Positions 6,882 to 11,796 of a stretch of 11,796 nucleotides of DNA are shown here, piece after piece (position 1 is the stretch's first letter; every line of letters starts with the position of its first letter). This stretch comes from Pirellulales bacterium (GTDB taxonomy: Bacteria; Planctomycetota; Planctomycetia; Pirellulales; Thermoguttaceae). The stretch covers positions 1-11,796 of the forward strand of contig JAUWWA010000013.1 of NCBI GenBank assembly GCA_030617125.1. The letters are read 5' to 3'. Position numbers and translations under genes: made by a program. The notes under the pieces were generated by a model. That model made no database searches. It was not told the origin of the DNA and saw nothing but the letters and a program-made list of their open reading frames with translations.

Positions 6882-7056
6882 CAGTAGTTTCTAGGACTTT
6901 TCGCGGCCGACTTGGCGCTTGTATACGAGGTTTTGGCGATGCTAGCAGAGGTTTTTCAAACTCTGTCGAGACGGGCTGACATGCGAAAACCGGTGCTAGC
7001 ATCGAAAATCCGGGGATTCTTGCCCTCTGCAACTTCAAAAGTCCTAGAAACTACTG
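6882..7056. mobile_element. MITE-like non-autonomous element, 175 bp
   Basis: The ends are a perfect 20-bp inverted repeat: 6882-6901 begins CAGTAGTTTCTAGG and 7037-7056 is its exact complement. Both ends are flanked by ATTAGC, the signature of transposition with a 6-bp target duplication. Inside is a second, nested inverted repeat: 6937-6947 (CGATGCTAGCA) with 6994-7004 (TGCTAGCATCG). The pairing extends inward (6950-6955 with 6986-6991) and outward past a 2-nt bulge (6929-6934 with 7005-7010). There is no coding capacity. A transcript from bioA would fold it into a long hairpin, which might end or stabilise the bioA mRNA. The transposase family that moves it cannot be named from the ends alone. 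Confidence 0.85.
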
Positions 7057-7062
7057 ATTAGC
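7057..7062 (+). repeat. Right target-site duplication ATTAGC
   Basis: Second copy of the hexamer flanking the MITE. Removing the element and one copy rejoins bioA to the sequence AGCCTTGGCAAGGC that follows. Confidence 0.85.
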
Positions 7063-7164
7063 AGCCTTGGCAAGGCAATTCCGGTTGAGACGGACTTGCC
7101 GGGCGACAGTACCCCCAACGACTGCCGTGGTCCTTTAGCCCCTCCAGAGACGACGTTTCCTCTA
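7063..7164. other. Non-coding stretch between the MITE and the higBA promoter
   Basis: No gene is visible. The only structure I see is a short perfect hairpin, GCCTTGGCAAGGC (7064-7076, 5-bp stem), which may be the original end-of-bioA hairpin. It lacks a convincing T-tract, so I do not call it a terminator. Confidence 0.5.
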
Positions 7165-7193
7165 TTGACCGCCATACTGAAAAATGGTATAAT
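7165..7193 (+). promoter_or_regulatory. Sigma70 promoter of higBA
   Basis: TTGACC (7165-7170), a 17-nt spacer and TATAAT (7188-7193) form a near-perfect housekeeping promoter. It is on the right strand and gives a predicted start near 7200 and a leader of about 30 nt before higB. The region is AT-rich compared with its surroundings. HigA-type antitoxins usually repress such promoters, but a clear operator cannot be assigned. Confidence 0.82.
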
Positions 7194-7229
7194 ACTTAGC
7201 AGGATGCGAAAAACAGGATAGACGGAAGT

Positions 7230-7508
7230 ATGATACGAAGTTTTCGTTGCAAGGATACCGAAAACCTGTTTAGCGACATCCCTTCCAAACGTTTTCGTGC
7301 AATTCAGAGGGTGGCGAGGCGGAAACTCGAAATGCTTGACGCCGCCGTCAGACTTCAGGACATGATGGTCCCGCCGGGTAACCGGTTGGAAACCTTGAAA
7401 GGAAGCCGAGCGGGTCAACACAGTATCCGCATCAACGACCAGTGGCGAATCTGTTTTACCTGGGATGCCGGAGATGCCTTCGGTGTGGAAATCGTGGACT
7501 ATCACTGA
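7230..7508 (+). CDS. higB: HigB-family (RelE/ParE superfamily) toxin
   Basis: This 92-residue protein is a ribosome-dependent mRNA-cleaving toxin by family. Recognisable parts are the N-terminal FRCKDTENLFSD, the basic helix KRFRAIQRVARRKLEMLDAA (residues 20-39), then PPGNRLETLKGSRAGQHSIRINDQWRICF (48-76), which is the hallmark of HigB/RelE toxins, and the closing strand VEIVDYH. It starts at ATG 7230, with AGGA at 7215-7218 and a GGA closer by. It is transcribed from the promoter at 7165 and followed 29 nt later by its antitoxin gene, the toxin-first order typical of hig loci. It looks intact. Confidence 0.92.
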   Translation: MIRSFRCKDTENLFSDIPSKRFRAIQRVARRKLEMLDAAVRLQDMMVPPGNRLETLKGSRAGQHSIRINDQWRICFTWDAGDAFGVEIVDYH

Positions 7509-7537
7509 GGCCGCAAGACGCAAACGGACCTAAGAGC

Positions 7538-7840
7538 ATGAAGAAGAAACTTAATCCAATCCCTCCCGGCGAAATCCTCCTGAAGGAGTTCATGGAACCG
7601 TTGGAGATCAGCCAGAACAAGCTGGCGCGAGATATCGACGTGCCGGTGACTCGGATCAGCGACATTGTTCACGCCCGGCGCGGGATTTCCACCGATTCGG
7701 CATTGCGGCTGGCCGTCTATTTTGGAACCACGGCGGAGTTCTGGATCAATTTGCAGACCCGCTACGATCTGAAAATCTCCAAGCGGACTCTACTCCCGAC
7801 GATCGAGAAGAACGTTCGGCCGCTTCAAGAGGTGAGTTAG
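7538..7840 (+). CDS. higA: HigA-family antitoxin, XRE-type DNA-binding protein
   Basis: A 100-residue protein starting KKKLNPIPPGEILLKEFMEPLEIS, the standard HigA opening, then a helix-turn-helix (QNKLARDIDVPVTRISDIVHARRGIS, from about residue 26 to 51) and the conserved STDSALRLAVYFGTTAEFWINLQ. It should bind HigB and, with it, repress the promoter at 7165. ATG 7538 is preferred over the upstream in-frame ATG at 7442, which lies within higB. Only a weak AAGAG precedes it. It is the last + strand gene and runs toward the minus-strand operon. Confidence 0.92.
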   Translation: MKKKLNPIPPGEILLKEFMEPLEISQNKLARDIDVPVTRISDIVHARRGISTDSALRLAVYFGTTAEFWINLQTRYDLKISKRTLLPTIEKNVRPLQEVS

Positions 7841-7948
7841 GGATTGGGGTCGCCGAGACAAACCGTTTAGCCGCCGGCGGCACAGCGGCGTAAGGATTAC
7901 GCCCCAATCCCCAGCCCCCATTCCCCAGCCTCCAGCCCCCAGCCCCTC
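7841..7948. repeat. Convergent intergenic region with GC-rich inverted repeat and G-tract repeat
   Basis: GGATTGGGG (7841-7849) directly after the higA stop is complementary to CCCCAATCC (7902-7910). The loop contains a 12-bp palindrome, GCCGCCGGCGGC (7870-7881). From 7902 to 7946 the + strand is a C-run array (CCCC, CCCC, CCCCC, CCCC...), so the minus strand has several G-tracts of 4-5, in GGGGCTGGGGGCTGG style, capable in principle of a G-quadruplex. It may serve as a bidirectional transcription end. No T-tract terminator is seen. Confidence 0.55.
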
Positions 7949-8959
7949 TCACTGCGCCGCCGACTTGCTACCCTCGGGCGAGCCGCTGATGAACTCGCCG
8001 TTCTCGAGCGGCCGCGCGGCACAGGAGAAGCCCAGCCGGTGCAGTTCGTCCTTGATCTTGCGTAACTCGGCGAAGCTGTCTTGGTAGGTCCAGATCGTAA
8101 CGGCATGGCGACCGGGACGGAACTTCGCCAGGGCGCCGCGAAACTCCGACCCCTCGGCCAGCGCCGCGTCGACGGTCTCGCCGAGCCCGGCCGAGACGGG
8201 AATGAACAACGCCCGCCGCAACCGGATGATCTGGCCGCTGTAGCCGAGTTCCACGGCCGTCTCCGGCGGGATTTCGTGACGCACGAGGATATACTTCAGC
8301 CGGAACCCATCGATGGGCCCGATCGTGTCGACCACCTCCGTCCGGTCGCGGAGCTTGTACTTGCTGCGATGGAACTCATCGCGAAGCCGATCGAGCAGCA
8401 CGCTGAGCGGCACATAGACGATCCGTCCGTCGCGGAGTTGGAAGTGGGCTTCCCGGCCGTCGACCGTGCGGCTTAGCGGCGTGGGATAGTTTTTCACGAC
8501 GGTCGGTTCCGCTTTGGCCTTTTCCACATCCGCCCGCTCGCGCTGGAGTTGCTCGACCTGGCGCCGCGCCAGGGCAAGGCTGCTGGCGAAGTCGAAATCG
8601 CGGCGCGACTGGGCATCCATCCGCTCGCGGCGCGACGCGATCTTGTGTTGCAGCGCCGCAACGGCGGTGGCCAACAGGTCGCGCCGGCAGCTTTGGGCGA
8701 GCGTTTCGGATTGCACCGCACCGATCTGGCGGGCGGCCTTGAGCACGTCGTTGCGCATCGACGCTTCGGCGGCCAGGTCCTTTTCCAGCTCGCGATCCTC
8801 GGCGGCGTTGCCCGAGATGGCCGCCACGACCGGCGCGTTCTTCACGCGCACCCCGACCACCATCACGAGGATGATCAGGATGCCCACCATGTTGGCCACG
8901 ATGTCGAGGAACGAATCGTGGCCCACCGCGGCGGCGGTTGCTCTACTCGGTCTCGGCAT
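7949..8959 (-). CDS. ExbD/TolR-like membrane protein with coiled coil and periplasmic domain
   Basis: This 336-residue protein has a short cytoplasmic N-terminus and one transmembrane helix (about residues 17-37, FLDIVANMVGILIILVMVVG). Asp19 stands at the position where ExbD, TolR and MotB carry their proton-accepting Asp. A charged helical, probably coiled-coil stretch follows (about 50-150). The C-terminal domain has HFQLRDGRIVYVPL and the closing HAVTIWTYQDSFAELRKIKDELHRLGF element, a strand-helix-strand resembling the end of ExbD periplasmic domains. It probably pairs with the ExbB-like protein two genes upstream in the operon and uses proton flow for mechanical work. No obvious ribosome-binding site precedes the ATG at 8959. 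Just upstream lies the TAGTGGG repeat. The function is unknown. Confidence 0.75.
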   Translation of the reverse strand: MPRPSRATAAAVGHDSFLDIVANMVGILIILVMVVGVRVKNAPVVAAISGNAAEDRELEKDLAAEASMRNDVLKAARQIGAVQSETLAQSCRRDLLATAVAALQHKIASRRERMDAQSRRDFDFASSLALARRQVEQLQRERADVEKAKAEPTVVKNYPTPLSRTVDGREAHFQLRDGRIVYVPLSVLLDRLRDEFHRSKYKLRDRTEVVDTIGPIDGFRLKYILVRHEIPPETAVELGYSGQIIRLRRALFIPVSAGLGETVDAALAEGSEFRGALAKFRPGRHAVTIWTYQDSFAELRKIKDELHRLGFSCAARPLENGEFISGSPEGSKSAAQ

Positions 8960-8964
8960 CGATC

Positions 8965-9000
8965 AGTGGATAGTGGGTAGTGGGTAGGTAGTGGGCAGTG
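8965..9000 (+). repeat. Short TAGTGGG-type tandem repeat between two operon genes
   Basis: The + strand reads GTGGATAGTGGGTAGTGGG, then TAGG, TAGTGGG and CAGTG: about four imperfect copies of a heptamer. It fills most of the 60-nt gap between the 646-aa and 336-aa genes and lies where the ribosome-binding site of the downstream (minus-strand) gene would be expected. Confidence 0.7.
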
Positions 9001-9019
9001 CTTAGCTGGCGAGCATTCA

Positions 9020-10960
9020 TCATTGTTTCTTTCTTTCCACCTTCAACCCGCTGTTTGCCAGCAGGATGGCCAGCTCGGCGAAGCACCTATCGGCGTCGGG
9101 CGCGACATGGACCTTCAGGATCGGGCGCCAGTACATGCCGTTGCCGGCAATGCCCCAGCCTTCCATGTATTCCCAAACGGCCGAAACAAAACCGTCGATC
9201 GACGGCTCAGTCCGTGGCCCCAGCGGAATCGTCTTGCCGCCGGGCAGCCCCTGCTCGGGCACGATCACCAGCCGATCGCGATGGCAGTCCACGCGGATCG
9301 GTCGGGTGATGGGAACCGAAGCCGCCGAGGCGTCGGGCAGACCCCAATTCGCGCCGCGACGGTGCGCCAAGCTGTGTACTCGCCCGGCGCCAGACGTTCC
9401 GGTAGACCCGTCCGCAGAAGACTCGTCGGCAACGAGGCTCCCGGATCTCATGTTTCGGGAATCCGTCTTTGGGGAACTTACCGTGCTCGGCCCCATGCCG
9501 GGCGAACCGGCGCCGCCGGGGCCGGTCCCGACTCGCGTCGTGCCGCCGGAACTCGCACCGCCGGAACTCGCACCGCCGAGAGTCGTGTCGCCGGAACTCG
9601 AACCTCCGGAGCTGGCTCCCTCGATGCTCGTGCCACCGGGACTCGTGCCGCCGGCGCCCGAGCCGGCAGGGCCTGTGTCGCCATGACCCGCGCCACGGCG
9701 CCCCGTGCCGCCGACAGCAGTCGGGTGGCTGACGGCTGATCGCGGCGAAGCCCCGGTGGAGGTTGCCCGGGGCACTGCTGCGCTTTTCCCCACCCACCCC
9801 GCTCCCCTGTTCTGATGCGACCGACTGCTTGTGCCGTCGGGACTCGTGCCGTGAACACCCTTGCCGGGACCCGTACCGCGAGAGCCGGAACCGTTACCGA
9901 AAGCCCCGGCCGATTCGTGCGACCCGGAGCGGTTGTCACCGTCGAGCAGTCCGCCGTCGGGGACGATTCCGCCGTGGGTGGGCGAGGCTCGATAACGCGT
10001 GTACATTCCGCCGGCGTAGTGTCGCGGTGCGGCCGCGGCGAGCCGATCCTGGCGCCGGCGAGCCGCTTCAATCGCGCGACGCACCACGTTGGCCAGTTCG
10101 GGGTCGGACCGTTGGAAATCGAGTTGCCAGTCTTCGCTGATCAGTTCGTAACCGAACTCCGGCCCCCAGGATTTCAGGGCTCGCCGAGCGGCATAATACG
10201 CGCCGATGCCGCTGGGTCGCACGAGCAACAACGGGTAGGGTTCGCCGGGGCGGCGCGGGTCGAACTCGCGCCGCTTAAGCAGATATTCGCGTGCCGCCCG
10301 AAGCGCGGCGGCCAACGGGTTGCTAGGCCCCATCGGCCCGTCGAAATCGGACTCGCCCAGCACGATCTCCTCCGGCTGCAAGATGACGGCGTCGGCGGTG
10401 CATTCGACGTAGATCGGACGGCGATGGGTTTCGTGCGGTCCGTGGTACGGCACGACGGCGTAGCAGCGGCGTCGCTTCTTGGCGGCCTGCCGGGCGTCGT
10501 CGAGTTGTCGCTTGGCCTTGGCGATCTCGGCCCGCACTCGTTCGAGTTGTGCTTCCAGTTGGGCTCGTTGCCGGGTGTCGCTGTCGTCGATGCGGTCCTG
10601 CTCCGCCAAGGTTGCCTCAAGCTGGGCGAGTTCGGCGCCCAGCCGCCGCGCGTGATCTTCGACGTGGCCCAATACCAGCCGCACGTCGGCCAGTTGCGAA
10701 TGCGTCTTGTCGCGCGACTCCTTGAGCAACTCGATCTTCCATTGCACCTCTTCCCGGGCTTCGTTCAATTCTTTTTGCTGCTGGGCGGTTTGCGCCGCGG
10801 CGGTTTGGGCCGCCTGGAGCGTGGCCTGACGCGAGATGACGACCAACAACAGAATCAGCGCTCCCATCGTGGAGATCAGTACTGCCAAGAACGGGAACAA
10901 CGACATGCTGACGCCCGAGCGCCGCCGGCGTCGGTGCTGGGTGAGGGCTGCTGGTCTCAT
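9020..10960 (-). CDS. Large ExbD-like membrane-anchored protein with duplicated domain and Gly/Ser/Thr-rich linker
   Basis: This 646-residue protein has a basic N-terminus and one transmembrane helix (about 19-43, SLFPFLAVLISTMGALILLL). The helix has no Asp, unlike the neighbouring 336-aa protein. A long coiled coil follows (about 46-162), then globular domain 1 (about 178-285: RRPIYVECTADAVILQPEE...YPLLLVRP...), a low-complexity linker (about 316-548) with degenerate GGxSS pentapeptides at about 436-490, and globular domain 2 (about 552-645: RPIRVDCHRDRLVIVPEQ...RPILKVHVAPDADRCFAEL). The two domains share the RPIxVxC-x-x-D-x-x-x-I-x-PE opening and a closing strand-helix-strand. ATG 10960 overlaps the upstream ExbB-like stop as ATGA, so translation is coupled. 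It is probably the second rotor or clamp subunit of a proton-driven complex. I recognise no named family. Confidence 0.75.
   Translation of the reverse strand: MRPAALTQHRRRRRSGVSMSLFPFLAVLISTMGALILLLVVISRQATLQAAQTAAAQTAQQQKELNEAREEVQWKIELLKESRDKTHSQLADVRLVLGHVEDHARRLGAELAQLEATLAEQDRIDDSDTRQRAQLEAQLERVRAEIAKAKRQLDDARQAAKKRRRCYAVVPYHGPHETHRRPIYVECTADAVILQPEEIVLGESDFDGPMGPSNPLAAALRAAREYLLKRREFDPRRPGEPYPLLLVRPSGIGAYYAARRALKSWGPEFGYELISEDWQLDFQRSDPELANVVRRAIEAARRRQDRLAAAAPRHYAGGMYTRYRASPTHGGIVPDGGLLDGDNRSGSHESAGAFGNGSGSRGTGPGKGVHGTSPDGTSSRSHQNRGAGWVGKSAAVPRATSTGASPRSAVSHPTAVGGTGRRGAGHGDTGPAGSGAGGTSPGGTSIEGASSGGSSSGDTTLGGASSGGASSGGTTRVGTGPGGAGSPGMGPSTVSSPKTDSRNMRSGSLVADESSADGSTGTSGAGRVHSLAHRRGANWGLPDASAASVPITRPIRVDCHRDRLVIVPEQGLPGGKTIPLGPRTEPSIDGFVSAVWEYMEGWGIAGNGMYWRPILKVHVAPDADRCFAELAILLANSGLKVERKKQ
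9493..9675. repeat. 15-bp tandem repeats encoding the pentapeptide linker
   Basis: Period-15 repetition within the 646-aa gene. Two perfect copies of CCGCCGGAACTCGCA are at 9543-9557 and 9558-9572, with degenerate copies on either side. On the coding (minus) strand each unit encodes a GGxSS/GGTxx-type pentapeptide. Copy number may vary between strains. Confidence 0.8.
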
Positions 10961-11796
10961 GCCGCTTGAGTCGTCCGTTTGTTGGGGTCAAGCTGAACCG
11001 CCGCCTGGTCGGAGGGACTTTCGGCCAGCCGGGCATTGAGCAGATGGATCACCGCCGCGAGGCTCATAACGGTCTGCTCGAAGTTCTTCGCGCCGGACAG
11101 TGCCGCCAGGTTGCGGTTCAGCACGTCCTCGAGCCGAACCACCTTGCCGGCCGCTTCGACGGCACGGCGGAGCACGTCGGCCTGAGCGGTGAGCGATGCC
11201 TGCAACGAGGCCATGGCCTGGACATATTGCGAATGGATTTGCTGCACCTTCTCCCAGTGCCGGCGACTCCGCTCGATGGCGGCCTGCTCGGCGACGGCCA
11301 ATTCCCGGGCGAACAGCTTCAAACCCTCGTTCAACGCGCCGCCGAGCACAGTCTGCAATTGCTCGGTGGTGGCCGTCGCCAGTCGGGCCGATCGCCGGTT
11401 GGACTCTTCGATCGAGGTCCGCCACAATTCGGCCTGACGCCGGACAAGATGTTCGGTCGCCTGAATCATCGTTTCGGTCATCCGGCGAGTCGCGATCAGT
11501 TGGCCGTCCGGTCCGGAAGGGATTTGCTCGAAGCGGCCTTCCAACTCGGCCGCCGCCCGGTCGTCGACCAGCGCCAGCAACGCGTTCTCCTTTTGATCGA
11601 CGTAGTACTGGGCGAACATCAACACGATCGACAACACCAACGCCTGCGTGGTCGTGGCAAAGGCGACGCTCAATCCGGTGACCACCTGGGGCAGCGAGTC
11701 CTCGACCGCGCCGGGCGAGAGATTGGCAATCGCCATGGTGATGCCGATCACCGTTCCGAGGAACCCGAGGATCGGAATCGCCCAAATGATGACCCG
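10957..11796 (-). CDS. MotA/TolQ/ExbB-type proton-channel protein, 3' part
   Basis: The frame is open to the window edge, so the start and at least one transmembrane helix are outside. The visible 279 residues begin VIIWAIPILGFLGTVIGITMAIA (residues 2-24), the ExbB/TolQ second-helix signature with GTVIG. Next is a third helix with GLSVAFATTTQALVLSIVLMFAQYYV (41-66), whose polar Thr residues match those lining the channel in ExbB. A cytoplasmic tail of about 210 mainly helical residues follows (about 68-279), much longer than in ordinary ExbB or TolQ. It should form the pentameric stator-type channel that energises the two ExbD-like partners downstream, with which it overlaps by 4 nt (ATGA). 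Confidence 0.88.
   Translation of the reverse strand, partial: RVIIWAIPILGFLGTVIGITMAIANLSPGAVEDSLPQVVTGLSVAFATTTQALVLSIVLMFAQYYVDQKENALLALVDDRAAAELEGRFEQIPSGPDGQLIATRRMTETMIQATEHLVRRQAELWRTSIEESNRRSARLATATTEQLQTVLGGALNEGLKLFARELAVAEQAAIERSRRHWEKVQQIHSQYVQAMASLQASLTAQADVLRRAVEAAGKVVRLEDVLNRNLAALSGAKNFEQTVMSLAAVIHLLNARLAESPSDQAAVQLDPNKRTTQAA

Noticed and set aside
7192..7231. HigA operator from ATACTT (7192-7197)/AAGTAT (7226-7231) and two CAGGAT copies (7200, 7214)
   Set aside because: Six-base matches this far apart are expected by chance, and I cannot support an operator from them.
7841..7910. Intrinsic terminator formed by GGATTGGGG/CCCCAATCC
   Set aside because: The loop is over 50 nt and no T-tract follows on either strand. 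It is kept only as an inverted repeat.
9493..9675. CRISPR-like array
   Set aside because: The 15-bp units are contiguous, lack spacers and are in frame within a coding gene.
9815..10969. 384-codon open frame on the plus strand opposite the 646-aa gene
   Set aside because: The minus-strand protein has a membrane helix, coiled coil and duplicated domain and overlaps its neighbour by ATGA. The plus-strand reading has no such features.
7949..11796. Zorya anti-phage system
   Set aside because: Only a MotA-like channel is shared. The partners lack an OmpA/MotB peptidoglycan-binding domain, and no ZorC, ZorD or ZorE-like gene is in the window.
1..11796. tRNA, rRNA or riboswitch genes
   Set aside because: No cloverleaf, rRNA or recognisable riboswitch core was seen in the non-coding stretches by eye. 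A covariance-model scan was not possible.

Overview
The window is a gene-dense, GC-rich bacterial chromosome fragment. Gene content and protein style suggest a planctomycete (Planctomycetota, probably Pirellulales-like). That assignment rests on the GatB sequence style, the MotA/ExbD-like three-gene operon and the GC-rich coding sequence as I remember such genomes. It is inference, because no rRNA or other marker is present.

Left part (1-6880, all + strand, gaps of a few to about 100 nt): the 3' part of gatA, a hicB-hicA toxin-antitoxin pair, a nucleotidyltransferase-fold gene, gatB, an orphan HicB-like gene, a SAM hydrolase (DUF62), a PIN-domain gene overlapping a small putative antitoxin gene, and bioA. 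GatA and GatB are subunits of the tRNA-dependent amidotransferase, so a housekeeping gat operon appears to have been split by toxin-antitoxin-type cargo. gatB carries an in-frame amber codon (3301-3303) between two well-conserved halves.

Middle (6881-7229): non-coding. It holds a 175-bp MITE-like element (6882-7056) with perfect 20-bp terminal inverted repeats and a 6-bp target duplication, ATTAGC. The left duplication copy contains the bioA stop codon. It is followed by a near-consensus sigma70 promoter (TTGACC-17-TATAAT) for a higB-higA pair (7230-7840).

Right part (7841-11796, - strand, convergent with higBA): a three-gene operon read right to left. It comprises a MotA/TolQ/ExbB-type proton-channel protein with a long helical tail (its 5' end is outside the window), a 646-aa ExbD-like membrane-anchored protein with a coiled coil, two related globular modules and a Gly/Ser/Thr-rich pentapeptide-repeat linker, and a 336-aa ExbD-like protein with the intramembrane Asp. 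The three probably form one energy-transducing inner-membrane machine of unknown output. G-rich low-complexity repeats lie after the operon and between its last two genes.

Most notable are the amber-interrupted gatB, the MITE at the bioA stop codon, the asymmetric two-ExbD operon, and the density of toxin-antitoxin-type genes (two full pairs, one candidate PIN pair, one orphan HicB and one lone nucleotidyltransferase within about 7 kb).
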